Below are positions 42,722 to 53,900 of a DNA stretch of 64,000 nt, piece by piece; positions within the stretch are counted from its first letter, which is position 1; every line of letters starts with the position of its first letter. The translations under genes were made by a program, and so were the position numbers. Where the stretch lies: assembly GCF_040954645.1 (NCBI RefSeq), contig NC_092803.1, forward strand, positions 85,484,417 to 85,548,416, read 5' to 3'. This stretch comes from Diabrotica undecimpunctata (taxonomy: Eukaryota; Arthropoda; Insecta; Coleoptera; Chrysomelidae). The notes under the pieces are model-generated. The model did no database searches, had not been told where the DNA came from, and was given only the letters and a program-made list of their open reading frames with translations.

Positions 42722-44232
42722 TGAAAAAGTATTTTATTAATTTTATTTTTATTTATAATAAATGTTGTAATTTTTAAAATCTGTGGTTCGTTGTTTAATT
42801 TAATATATACCTCAGCTAGCTCAATTATGTGTTCTAAGCAATCTGTCACTGTGTGACGTCGACTCTGTAGTCTCCTGGTAGAGTTCAAAAAGAAATTAAA
42901 CCAAAATTTACTTTAGACCTTTGATAAATGAACCCAAATGAAGCACGTTATTTATTAATATTGAACAAATTTAATATAAACAATAAAATTCGTCTGCAAC
43001 TTGGGTTGCCTTTAAAAATTTACAAAAATAGGAATCGTATAAATCTTAATGTGGTTTAGAGTCGTGACAATAAAAATTTATTACAAAATGTGGAGACTCT
43101 ATACAAGTACCTAAAAACTAAATAAATATTGCAACTTTATAAAGTGTTTAAATGAACTATAAAGAAAAGAAAATGAACACTTTATTCCGCTGACTTTTAA
43201 CTTGCATTCAAATATAATCAAAATTTCAAATGATCCCCAAAATTATTATCCAACCTTACTTTAAAACAGTTCTGATTTATTTAAAGAAAACTAACTACTC
43301 GCAAAATAATTGGTGAAACTGGAATATCAATCCTCTCTTCGGAAGTTAAGGTACGTACTATTCTATTTTTAATTTAATGATCATTAATAATTTCAATTTT
43401 TTTAAGGCCTATCGCAATTATGTTAATTCATGAATTTTAATTTTCTCAATTTAAATGACATTTCTGTACTCCAATAATAATTTATAAGTTAAATTGTTTC
43501 TCTTACTCTCTGGAACAAATTCTGGATATCTCTGCTGTGGAAACTGTGGAAAAACTAAAATTCTCTTTAGACGAGTTAAAAAAACACTCCCGACCTATTC
43601 CACAGTTTCAGGACTCCCCTTTCAAAATTTCTTGTCGGCCTCGCCAAATCTATCATTTGTTGCTAACAGCAACCAACGTTCTTTTTTCTTTTCGTCTTCT
43701 ATTTTTTTTTTAAACCATAAAACTGTCCTGTTCTGACACATTTGTCAATCCACATTAATTTCTCATAATCACTTTAATCACATCTAATTTGGGAATTTAA
43801 AAAAAAATGTTCAGATATAAAACTTATTCTATTACAATGCTAATACAATTTATTCTTTTCATCTCCACATCATTGTAATTTCTTATTTAACAAAACCCCT
43901 ATTAATTTAGCTCCCATAGACTTGCTTGACAGTTTATTTTCTGACGTTTTCAAAATTTCTATGTTTAAATATTTTTTAAGAATTCTTCTTTTTTTTGTTC
44001 TTTTTAAGGTTTAGACGATTCACCTATACACTAGGCAACTATACTATTCAGAAATTATTAACACTATACCAGGTAAGTCAATATTAATTTATTTAACAAT
44101 TTACTAATCTTTTTCTCTCTTTTATTTCAGAGTCGAACCCACATTGTGATGGCTTCATGAAATTCATGAACAACAAACTCATATAAAAATCCATTTAAGT
44201 TGTATCCTTTTTAACATATTGAAATCATTTCA
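42722..44232 (-). repeat. 5' side LTR copy of gypsy B
   Basis: Nearly identical to 34678-36191; differences include loss of TTG after TGAAAAAG and single bases such as ATATCC versus ATCTCC near 43862. It is followed on the right by ATATATATACC, so the insertion site was TA-rich. Confidence 0.85.
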
Positions 44233-44253
44233 ATATATATACCTATGTATATA

Positions 44254-45075
44254 CAATAGACTCCCTCTATAACGAGAACTGAACTGGCAGACTAATTACC
44301 TCGTTATAAGCCGATCTCGTTATATCAGACAACAATAATACTGTGCATACATTATGAATATGTAGTTTTTTAAAACATTATCTTTCTATAGTGAAGCCAT
44401 TTGGAGAGCAATATAAGATGCTAAATGTACTTTGTTGTTGTGTTGTACTTTTATAGTCAATGGTATACGTTAAAACAAAAAATCTGTACTTATATTTTTT
44501 TCCAACTACAAAATATATAAAGCGTATTTTCAAGGATAACAGAAACTATTGCTTCTGTAATTGGAAGAAGTTTTTCATTTTTGACTACTTTAAATTGTCC
44601 AGTATCATTCTATTGATCATATTTTCTAAAGATGTGGAACAGTTGTATGCTTGTTCATTTGCGTTTTGTCTTTGGATAAAGTTTCTTACAACGTTTAAAG
44701 CACTTTCCACATCTTGTCTATTAGGATCTTTTTACGTAGATTCACCGCGTTTATCTTCTCCATCTTCATTACTTTACTGAATGTTTTTTAAACCGTTAAA
44801 TTTCGGATGGGCTGTACAATTGTCAACAATTAAAAGAATCTTTTGATATTCCAACTCTCTGTCCTACTTCAGAAGTTCTCCACTAAAAATCTCTGCTGTC
44901 CTGTCATCCACGATTTTTTATTAAATTTATATGTGACAGGAAGCTGATTCACATCTCTGAAACATCGAGGTTTTAGAGATTTCCCAATGACGACTAACTT
45001 CCTTTTTTCAGTCAGAACCGGACATGTTGGCATACGCGAGTACAGTTACCCTTTCTTTTGATAACTTGCCACCTA
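44254..45075 (-). pseudogene. Tigger/pogo-type transposon, copy 1 (3' end and transposase remnant)
   Basis: The end CAATAGACTCCCTCTATAAC, preceded by TA, matches the right end of copy 2 (49193) and pogo/Tigger-type CAGTxxACTCCC tips. The minus strand encodes DDE_1-type transposase pieces: LSKERVTVLAYANMSGS, KSWM-like and DDRTAEIFSG, then ILLIVDNCTAHPKFNGLKNI around 44806-44850, whose VDNCTAHP holds the second catalytic Asp. A tail matching copy 2 follows, with NFIQRQNANEQ. Stops and frame changes are frequent. The 5' part is missing beyond ~45075, where a LINE piece begins. Confidence 0.75.
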
Positions 45076-45079
45076 TACA

Positions 45080-45640
45080 GTTGAGTCACACCCTTAAAGT
45101 ATTCTTGCGTATTATCCATTCCAGAATACGAGCAAAATTAGAACACAGCATGAGTAAAACACAGTTCGGTTTTAGATGCGGTTTTTGGAACTCGAGAGCC
45201 GCTCTTTGCAACACAAGTCTTGATTCAAAAATTTCTGGATCAACAGAAAGATGTTTACGCCTGTTTTATCGACTATGAGAAAGCATTCGATACTATCAAA
45301 CATGACAAACTCATAGAACTATTACATCTTACAAGACTTGACACTAAGGACATCCAGATTATAAAAAATCTATATTGGAATCAAACAGCCCACATGAAGA
45401 ATTGACATATGGTGAGTGAAAACGTAACCATTTCGAGAGGGGTTAGACAGTGCTGTATTCTTTCGCCACTGCTTTTCAACCTGTACACGGAACAAATATC
45501 TCTAGAGGCACTGGAAGAGTACAACGAGAGCATCAAGATTAATGGCGTACCAATAAGTAATTTTCGATATGCAGATGATACTGTTATTCTGGCCGATAAA
45601 ATCGAAGATTTACAGATGATGCTAAATAGAGTTTTTTGAA
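45080..45640 (+). pseudogene. LINE reverse transcriptase fragment
   Basis: Pieces read SHTLKVFLRIIHSRIRAKLE and TQFGFRCGFWNSRAAL, then after a frame change VYACFIDYEKAFDTIKHDKL (first catalytic Asp). A stop follows (KN-TGA at 45402-45405), then GVRQCCILSPLLFNLY and FRYADDTVILADKIEDLQM (YADD). It is the palm of a non-LTR polymerase of the same family as the fragment at 48380-49017, probably RTE- or L2-related. Both ends are truncated and at least one frameshift and one stop are present. Confidence 0.75.
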
Positions 45641-45927
45641 GTTTTGCTTTTTTGCTAAATAGAATTTGCAGAGTTTCATTTGTTCATCTGATTGATTTAT
45701 GATAAACTCGACAACGTCGCTATTATTAAATGACTTAATGAAGGTGTATATCATTGAGTTAGAAACTATGGAGAGGGCATCACGTGACTAAAAACGACCT
45801 CACTTCGGCCATATTGTTATGATCGTTTTTGACAGATCGTGTATGATTGTTTACGTTTTTTTTTCGAATATTTTTAGTTTTATAATACTTTTATAAAAAC
45901 TATATTATATTGTGATAGTGCATAATA
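45641..45927. other. Region upstream of the THAP exon
   Basis: Contains GGCATCACGTGACT (an E-box CACGTG) at about 45776 and CGGCCATATTG at about 45806, followed by an oligo-T run. This could be a host promoter and 5' leader; no coding part was recognised. Confidence 0.3.
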
Positions 45928-46004
45928 ATGGTATCTTGTTTTCAACGTAGTTGCAGTACCAGAAGCAATGTTAATAAAAAATCTTCAGGAATAACGTTCC
46001 ACAG
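45928..46004 (+). CDS. First exon of a THAP-domain gene
   Basis: The ATG at 45928 opens MVSCFQRSCSTRSNVNKKSS and then GITFHR. THAP domains start this way: C-X2-4-C near the N-terminus, then a GxxFHxFP motif. Here C4 and C9 form the first zinc pair. The reading breaks after two bases of the Arg codon at CACAG-GTTAGT, a good 5' splice site (46005), where the family typically continues with FP. Later exons with the second zinc pair (C-X2-H) were not found, so they lie beyond inserted transposons or are lost. THAP domains bind DNA in host regulators and P-element transposases. Confidence 0.6.
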
Positions 46005-46660
46005 GTTAGTATACAAATATGTAAACAAAGTAATGGCCCGTACTCCAGAGAATAAATTAATAGTATTCATAAAATCTTATAAATAAGGTAGATCGTGCTA
46101 TTCTTGAGAGTACTTAAATATCTTCATCCTAAATATCTTAAAATTTCTTATTAATTTATTGAATTTTTATTTTACTATTTTAAAATTTTAATAAATTAAC
46201 ACACATTTCTAAAATATATCTCTTGAATAAATATAAATTACATTAATAATTTAAATAATATAAAACATCATTTTCATTTAACAATCACATATACCTTACT
46301 CCTATTTCATTTGTTAACATATCTCCCCTCAAGAAACTTCCTCGTTAATTGTCAGACAGTTACAACATTAACATAAGATCACCCATTATCAATACAGGAT
46401 AGTTTGAACTATGTATCACGAATCATTATCTAAATATTCTTGTACCGGCATTTAAGTAGTATTTTGTTTATTGCTAATTTATTACAATTCAATAGATTAT
46501 CTCTTACCAATTTGTCGGTTTTCACTTTGTCTGCTAATCAATTTTATGCATATTAATAAACACAGACATGTAATATTGACATAATTAGTATAACCGTTTT
46601 TGATCTATTCTTTATAAGATAGCACCCTAATATGGGCTTTTTATAATTTCAGCATTTAAT
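46005..46660. other. No recognisable gene (possible intron)
   Basis: AT-rich DNA after the THAP splice donor. I looked for the second half of the THAP domain (W...CSxHF) and did not find it. Confidence 0.4.
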
Positions 46661-46668
46661 TTACTTTG

Positions 46669-46730
46669 TACCGTTTGACCTGAAGATGCTTTGCAAAGAT
46701 TAGAAAGCGAAACCGGTCGTTTTGGTAGTA
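46669..46730 (+). ncRNA. Hammerhead ribozyme motif 3 (Penelope-like end)
   Basis: CTGAAGA (46680-46686) is followed by a GCTTT...AAAGC hairpin and GAAA (46709-46712). Helix III is ACCGGT, a perfect palindrome, then C as the cleavage-site base (46718). Helix I can pair GAC with GTT and, past an internal loop, ACC with GGT. It agrees with the hammerhead core CUGANGA...GAAA...UH. Confidence 0.65.
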
Positions 46731-46744
46731 AAATTAAATTGATT

Positions 46745-47150
46745 GTGAGTAAGTCTAATTTTATTTCTTTTACCTATTTGAAATGAACTCACACAAGCAA
46801 CACATTCATGATTTAAATTGCACACTTGGTGTAAGAATACTCGATAGTCTCCGGTAAAATGATCATAATCACGAACAATTACATCTTTATCTGAAAACGT
46901 TTTTTTCGCAAATGTGACAATTAGATGCATCATTAATACTAGGTGTAGCAATCATAGGTACAATATCTTTAATTTTTTCTTACACAAATACCGCCAACTC
47001 TGACATTTCCGTGGCAAACATGCAGTCTTCACCTGCGAAACTTCGGTAAAACGACAGAGATTCATCGTAAGAACATTTCACGTAATGACCTGCACTAAAG
47101 CCCTTATGCTGCTGATATTTAATTATTTTGCATTTTAACTTTGTGTCTAT
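46745..47150 (-). pseudogene. Endonuclease VII/PolB-associated protein fragment
   Basis: The minus strand at about 47150-46980 encodes YQQHKGFSAGHYVKCSYDES and LSFYRSFAGEDC. After a frame change, 46951-46750 encodes CHICEKTFSDKDVIVRDYDH and FTGDYR followed by HQVCNLNHE. The CxxC...DxDHxTGxxR...CN pattern is the zinc/HNH-like motif of recombination endonuclease VII, found in large insect multicopy proteins that I associate with type B DNA polymerases of Polinton/Maverick-like elements. Only this linker region is present; no polymerase motif is visible. Family link to PolB elements is from memory. Confidence 0.5.
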
Positions 47151-47159
47151 GTGTATTGT

Positions 47160-47185
47160 GAATATATATATATATATATATATAT
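47160..47185. repeat. Short (TA)n tract
   Basis: About twelve TA units. Confidence 0.9.
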
Positions 47186-47281
47186 TAGAAATGATTATTT
47201 CGACCAAAAAATAATTTATAAATACGTTCAAATTATCGGGTAAAGTGGTCTGTAATAAAAATCTTTCTTTTTTCTTAATTA

Positions 47282-47326
47282 CTCAATATTTCGCCATTTA
47301 TTTAACAGCTTCTTCAGGAGTAAACT
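47282..47326 (-). ncRNA. Hammerhead ribozyme motif 4 (Penelope-like end)
   Basis: On the minus strand CTGAAGA (47311-47317) and GAAA (47289-47292) enclose a GCTG...TGGC stem with wobble pairs. Helix III is ATAT then T. Helix I is a perfect 6-bp TTACTC/GAGTAA. Helix II is weaker than in the other copies. Confidence 0.5.
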
Positions 47327-47715
47327 AAAACAATTTGAACATTACACAAAATGGCGTACAAATACATTTTAAAATACTTACCGAATTTAAAAGATTTCGC
47401 AAATAAAAAATGACATTGAAGTATTTGAAATATTGAATGTCAAGATTAAATTGTCTTAAGCATGTTCGTTACAGCTATACGATAAAAAAATAAAATTATT
47501 TCAAATGTAAAAATAAAAATAACAATAAAAGAAAAGTTAGAAGAATAATATTTCTTTGATGAATTATTAAGGTTAGTTGTTGGCTATTTTGAATATTTAT
47601 AAATTTTGTTCAATATGTTACAATATATGTTACTTAACTGTCCAGTGTCCGTTTTATAATTTAAAGTGTTTTTATTTTTGTTAATGTAACATTTTGTACA
47701 TATTTATTTTGAACG

Positions 47716-47718
<3 letters not shown>

Positions 47719-47763
<45 letters not shown>
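47719..47763. repeat. (TA)n microsatellite
   Basis: About 21 TA units directly before Tigger copy 2. Confidence 0.95.
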
Positions 47764-47766
<3 letters not shown>

Positions 47767-49193
47767 TATACTCCCTTTATAACGAACACGGTTATTACGA
47801 GGTTTCGCTTATAACGAGGTACATTAGATGTCCCGTGAAATTTCTATTGAACTATAACCCTTTATAGCGAGGTAAATTTGCTTATAACGAGAAAAAATAA
47901 GATTGAAAAACGTGTTTTTTACGTTTTGGCCCGGTCGTAGCTATAAATAAATACCCTTTTTAACTGCGGGCCGCCCGCAATAAACTTCTTACAATTTATT
48001 ATTCTTAGTCGGAAATGTAAAATTTATGATTCACAAGTGTCATTGTATTGGGTTGACCATTCTCACGTGTTTTAAAGGTTGTCAGAAACTTTATCCAAGG
48101 ACAAAACGCAAATGAAGAAGCATAAAACCACCGTTGTTCGGTGATAAAACTGTTTCACATCTTTAGAAAATATGATAGATAGAATACTGGACAATTTAAA
48201 GCAGTCAAAAATGACAAAATAACTTTATACGCTTTATACATATTTACAGAATACAGATTTTTTGTTTTAACGTATATTATTGACAGTAAAAGTAAACAAC
48301 ACTTTTTTGTTTTAATGCATTTCATTGACATTAAAGTAAACAACTTTGTTTTAAAAACGCCATTCAAACAATATTTATTCTTCTTCTTCTTAAAGTGCCT
48401 ATCCGTTCCGGACGTTGGCGATCATCACGGCTATCTTCACTTTGCTTATTGCAGCGCGGAACAGTTCAGTGGTAGTCGTGTTATACCACTTTCGCAAATT
48501 TTGAAGCCAGGAAATGCGTCTTCTTCCCGGTCCTCTCTTACCATTTACTTTCCCTTGGAGAATCAGCTGGAGAAGGCCGTAACGTTCTTGATTTCTCATT
48601 ACATGACCTAGATATTCCAACTTTTTAGTTTTGACGGTCATGAGAATTTCACATTCTTTCCCCATTCTACGCAGGACCTCCACATTAGTAACTCTGTCAA
48701 CCCAGGATATACGTAAGATGCGCCTATAACACCACATTTCGAAAGCTTCGAGCCGATTCATAGATGCAACAGTCAGTGTCCATGCTTCCATTCCGTAGAG
48801 CAGAACTGTGAATATGTAGCAGTTCAATAGACGGCATTTTGTTTTTAATGATATGTCTCGACTGTTGAAAATAGTTCTCATTCTAACGAATGCTGCTGTT
48901 GCTTTTATTATTCGCTGTTTAATTTCTGTTGAGTGGTCCCATTGGCTATTTAAATTGGTGCCTAGATATGTATATTGCTCGACTCTTTCGATATTCTGTT
49001 GGTTGACCAACCAACAGAATATTTATTAGCATCTTATATTGCTCCGAATGGCTTCACTATAGAAAGTTAATGTTTTAGAAAACTACATATTCATATGTAT
49101 GCACAGTATTATTGTTGTTGGATATAACGAGATCCGCTTAGAACGAGGTAATTGGTCTGCCATTTCAGTTCTCGTTATAGAGGGAGTCTACTG
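47764..49193 (+). mobile_element. Tigger/pogo-type transposon, copy 2, internally deleted and carrying a LINE insertion
   Basis: The left end is CAGTATACTCCCTTTATAAC; the right end, inverted, is CAGTAGACTCCCTCTATAAC, followed by TA. Only the last part of the transposase is left on the plus strand (QLSETLSKDKTQMKKHK near 48080-48125), collinear with copy 1 but in opposite orientation. Its 3' noncoding part (TTAACGTATATTATTGACAG) is interrupted by a LINE at 48380-49017. Without the DDE core it could move only with help from another element. Confidence 0.75.
48380..49017 (-). pseudogene. 5'-truncated LINE with 10-bp target-site duplication
   Basis: An open minus-strand frame (48399-49010) encodes a non-LTR polymerase C-terminus: VEQYTYLGTNLNSQWDHSTE, YIFTVLLYGMEAWTLTVASM, FEMWCYRRILRISWVD, KLEYLGHVMRNQERYG and KRGPGRRRISWLQNL. 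The 3' tail is AAGAAGAAGAAG. The target AATATTTATT is present on both sides (48370-48379 and 49018-49027). The 5' junction carries a palindrome, CTGTTGGTTG-AC-CAACCAACAG, a typical twin-priming scar. Same family as 45080-45640; clade RTE- or L2-like. Confidence 0.8.
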
Positions 49194-49195
49194 TA

Positions 49196-49199
49196 TATA

Positions 49200-49272
<73 letters not shown>
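49196..49272. repeat. (TA)n microsatellite
   Basis: TA repeats between the end of Tigger copy 2 and the 5' LTR of gypsy E, with one G interruption. Confidence 0.95.
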
Positions 49273-49275
<3 letters not shown>

Positions 49276-49546
49276 AACGAAATAGCCCTTCTCCGATACG
49301 TCATAATTAACTCAAGAGTTATCATTTCAATAGCGTCCGTCTTCGATGCGCTTTCGATGAGACGACGAATTAGAGGTGGTGGGCTACTCCAGAATATTCT
49401 CGTACATAATACTTTTGGTATATATATATATATATGTAACGATGTTAGGAGTAGAGTTTAGTTGATAAGAGATAATCGTGCTGTAAACTTATAAATAAAT
49501 ATATTTATATAAATTCGAACCGATCGTTTCATTTAATCTCGCTACA
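49273..49546 (+). repeat. 5' LTR of gypsy E
   Basis: TGTAACGAAATAGCCC to CTCGCTACA, 274 bp. It matches 54596-54879 with several indels, implying an old insertion. It contains a short internal TA run and an ATAAATAAATATATTTATA stretch. A TTGATGTCCTGTGTGAGG sequence follows as a diverged primer-binding site. Confidence 0.9.
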
Positions 49547-49703
49547 GTTGATGTCCTGTGTGAGGTTAATTGATTTATTGAAAAAATAAATTCAGCAGTG
49601 ACTCTTGAAAAAGACTTTTGAACTTCGGGGAACATCCGCGTAGTTCTGTAGTGATCTTTGTACGAAAGAACATTTAAAAAAGTACGTGTGTGCCTGGCCA
49701 AAG

Positions 49704-50961
49704 ATGCTACTAGTAGAATTTTCCATAAAACAGTTGCGTGAGCAACTAGAAGAACGCGATGGAGACTGCAGCGGGTCCAAGAAGATACTCCAAGAACGAC
49801 TGAAGACTGTTCTCAACAAGAATGAAGACGACCCAGAGACATTCCAGTTTCAATCAGCAGAAGAAGCCGTTTTAACTAAAATAATTGATGGAAAATTCGA
49901 GAATGTTTCCAAAAGATTCAATGAAACGCTCAAATGATAGAAGAAACTTCTAGAAAAAATGATAATAAATTCGAAAATGTGTCCAGAAGATTCGACGAGA
50001 AATTTGAAAATGTCTCGCAAATGATTGAAGAAACTTCTAAAAAAATGATGAAAGATTCGACGAGACTTCACAAATTATTAAAGAAGTAGCTACACAAAAC
50101 GACGAGAAATTCGAAAAGGTTTCTACAAGATTCGACGAAGTATGTACTCAGAACAATGAGAAATTTGAAGAAGTCTCTAAAACATTCGATCAGATACAGA
50201 AAAATGTAAACAACGTAGAAAATAAGATCAAACAGTTAGAGACCATGATAGCTAACACAAAAGTGCTACCACCAGTTAATACAGTAGCCTTACAACCGGT
50301 ATTGAAAGAAGAATCACCGAGAGATGAAACGACACATCATATGAGATTCAAATTGCCACCATTTGATGGAAAGTCTTCTTGGTCCATATACCTTAGATAA
50401 TTTGAAGCTATTGTGACAACCAATCATTGTACACAACAAGAAAAAGCTGTTTCCTTGACTGCTGCTTTATGAGGTGATACTGCAGATATCCTAAGACCTT
50501 GTTTACTCGACTAGACAAACGTTACGGAGATGCCCATCTACAACAAGTCTACAAGGCGCAACTAAGAAGTAGAATTCAACGAGCAAGTGAAAATTTGCAA
50601 GAGTTTGAAGCAGATGTTGCTCGTATAGTGCAGTTGACTTATCCGGAGGTACCAGACAACATTTTGAAAGAAATTCCTGTAGATACCTTCGTCAATGGGT
50701 TAAAAGAAAGTGAATTACGGAAAGCTTTACGACTAGCAAGACCGAAAGTTTTAGATGAAGCGCTCGCTATTGCCTTGGAACATGAAACAGCTAGTCAAAC
50801 TTCACAGAGCCATCGAGTAAGAACCATCGAAGAAGGCGACAAACCAAAGGATGAACGTCTCTAAGAAATGGTACGAAAAGTAGTTCGTAATACGATGCCG
50901 AAAAGACGCGAGCCCAGATGTTGGAATTGTGGTAACGTAGGTCACGTTCGCCGTAATTGCA
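49704..50961 (+). pseudogene. Gag of gypsy E: SAP-like head, coiled coil, capsid, CCHC knuckle
   Basis: The ATG at 49704 starts MLLVEFSIKQLREQLEERDG, then GSKKILQERLKTVL, resembling a SAP-type helix pair as in gypsy D. A TGA/TAG pair near 49935 and further frame changes break a coiled-coil region with repeats of KFENVSxRFDE (to ~50260). The capsid runs to 50864 (FTRLDKRYGDAHLQQVYKAQ, EIPVDTFVNGLKES). The knuckle CWNCGNVGHVRRNC lies at about 50920-50961 in another frame. It is clearly dead. Confidence 0.8.
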
Positions 50962-53900
50962 AGAAAATTATACAACAGTCGGAAAACTAGAACGGGGCGA
51001 CACCAAGGGGCAACTGCCGACCTCGAGAAACACAGCCCCCATAGTAATTGTTAACATTACGTCCTCCGGTGGAATTCATAGCTTGTACATCGAGGGTTGT
51101 ATCAATAATATATGTAGATCGTTTTTGGTAGATACAGAGCCAGCAAGAACTATTGCACGTCCAGAAGTTGTACGAGACCATCTTAAATTATCGCCTGCAA
51201 CAGTAAAGCTTAGAACAGCAACTGTTTAGATAATTAATACATATGGCGAGGCTAATATGTCAGTATACATTGGCCAGACCACAGTGAAACATAGAGTATT
51301 AGTTGCAGAAATCTCCGACGAGTTCATATTGGGGATGGATTTACTAAGGAAAGTTGGGGCTGTATTGAATATCAAAGATGGAGTTCTCGAGATCAGTGGT
51401 GAAGAGTTGCCGTTTCATGAAGACTAAGACGATGTTATTAGCTTAATAACTACTTGTAACGTAAGAATACCCGGTAATAGTGAGAAAATTCTGATGACTA
51501 GACCTGATGGTTACTGCCGAGAGGGAAGTTTAAGGATGATCGAAAATGTGGACAATGCCGAGTTCCTAACGGCAAAAACTTTGGTGAGAATGCGAGATGT
51601 TGTTCCTGTAAGAGTTATGAATTTAAAGGGAACTGCTATTAAGTTAAGTAAAAGAACTTTGATCGGACAGTGTGTTCCCGTGGCTTCGATTTGTTCTATG
51701 AATACTAATGAGGAACTATTGAAATCTAAGTATCCAATGGTGCTTGTTGAGACGGTAATTAAAACGTGCCAAGATATTGATGATGAACGAACTAAAAAAG
51801 TGAAGTCTATTCTGATAGAATTTCAAGATGTTTTTGCCATTGATAAGAAGGATAATGGCAAAACAAGCATAGTAAAGCATAAAATTAATATCGGAGACGC
51901 TCAACCAATCAGAAAACACCCTAAACGACTTCCATTTGCGAAAAGAGATGAAGTCGAATACATCATCAAGGATATTAACAAACAAGGGGTAATTGAACCA
52001 TCAAACAGTCCATGGACATCACCAGTAGTGCTAGTAAAGAAGAAAGATGGTTCAACGCGTTTTTGTATTGACTACCGACAGCTCAATGCGGTAACTAAAA
52101 AAGATAGTTATCCTTTGCCAAGAATAGACGATACTTTGGATACTTTCTGGTTCTCGTTGGTTCTCCACACTCGATTTGAAAAGTGGATATTGGCAAGTAG
52201 ACATGGAGCCAGCTGATCGTTAAAAAAACGCATTCCCGATAGGATCAGGGCTTTGACAGTTCACAGTTATGCCTTTTGGTTTATGTAATGCCCCGGCCAC
52301 ATTTGAAAGATTAATGGAGGCAGTTTTAAGAAGTCTAACATGGAAAACATGCCTAGTTTATTTGGATGATGTAATTGTAGTTGGAAGATCCTTCGATGAA
52401 CATGCCAATAATCTGACAGACGTCTTTCAACGACTGCGGGCAGCGAATTTGAAATTAAGTCCGAAGAAATGCCGCTTGTTTCGAAGAGAAGTGAAGTACT
52501 TATGACATATTGTAGCAAGTAATGGTGTAACAGCTGATCCTGAAAAACTTGCAGCAATTAAGGATTGGCCAGTACCAAGAGATAAACACGAAATTAGAAG
52601 TTTTCTTGGCCTATGTACATATTACCGACATTTATCAAAGGATTTGAAAACATCTCTAAGCCATTAACAAAGTTGACAGAAGAAGGCAAAGAATATACAT
52701 GGAGCGAAGAGTGTCAAAAAGCTTTCGAACAATTACAAATAGCTCTGATCAGTGCACCGATTTTAAGCTACCCTAGACAGGCAGGAAAATTTGTGTTGGA
52801 CACCGATGTACGCAACAGTGCAATAGGAGCTATTCTCTCCCAAATCCAAGATGGACAGGAGAAAGTCATCGCTTACTTTAGCAAAGTCTTGTCGAAACCA
52901 GAAAGAAACTATTGCATTACCAGGAGAGAATTGTCAGAAGTACTGCGTCAATTGCATGACGGGGCATCAGGTAGACACTTTGATATCACGAAGACCCTGC
53001 ATAAGATTCGAGAACAGTTCTATTGGGTGAACTGTAAAGATGATGTAAGAAGATGGTGCCGGAAATGTGAACTGTGTGCAACCAGTAATGGTCCAGTTGG
53101 TAAAAAGAGGGCACCCATGAAACAATACAATGTTGGTAGTTGTATGGAACTAGTAGCAATCGACATTGCATGTCCACTTCCAGAGACAAATGATGGAAAT
53201 AAATATATCCTAGTAGCCATGGATTATTTTACGAAATGGACTGAGTTCTATGCGATACCAAATCAAGAAGCTGCTACCGTTGCAGAGCTACTTGTTAAAG
53301 AATTCTTTAGCCGATTTGGTGTTCCCTTGGATATCCACTCCGACCAAGGGCGAAACTTCGAGTCAAACCTTTTTCAAAACGTTTGTAAATTGATTGGTAT
53401 CAATAAGACCAGAACGACATCCCTGCATCCTCAATCAGATGGAATGTTCGAGAGGATGAACCGAACGATGGGTAAACACCCGTCCAAAGTTGTATCAGAA
53501 CATTAAAGAGATTGGGACCAGCACATTCATTTATTCCTAATGGCCTACCGCTCGGCCGTGAATGAAACTACAGGCCAGACTCCAACCTGCCTGATGTTAG
53601 GTCGTGAAGTTCGTTTGCCCTGCGACCTAGAGTTTGGCTGCAGGTCTCCGAAGAACATGTTGCAAGCGAATAATATGTCGACCGCCTGAATTTAAGAATA
53701 AATAATATTCATGAACTTGCCCGACAACACATCCAGTTAGCTAGTGACAGAATAAAAGATCAATATGATTCTCGATGCAAGAATGAAAGCTATAAAGTAG
53801 GTGATCTTGTTTGGCTTTATAATCCACAACGTCGTCGAGGCTTGTCTCCCAAACTGCAAAGACAATGGGAAGGTCCATATGGAATTAAAAAGAGAATAAA

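Larger units (their letters stand above)
34678..44232 (-). mobile_element. Gypsy B, near-complete LTR retrotransposon with ~1.5-kb LTRs
   Basis: On the minus strand the order is 5' LTR (44232 to 42722), an anomalous segment (42721-42182), primer-binding site, gag (42012-40090), pol (about 40102-36973), polypurine tract and 3' LTR (36191-34678). LTR ends are TGAAATGATT... and ...CTTTTTCA. TA-rich DNA flanks both sides. The LTR copies look very similar, suggesting a fairly recent insertion. Gag is open; pol has two in-frame stops and one frameshift. Confidence 0.85.
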
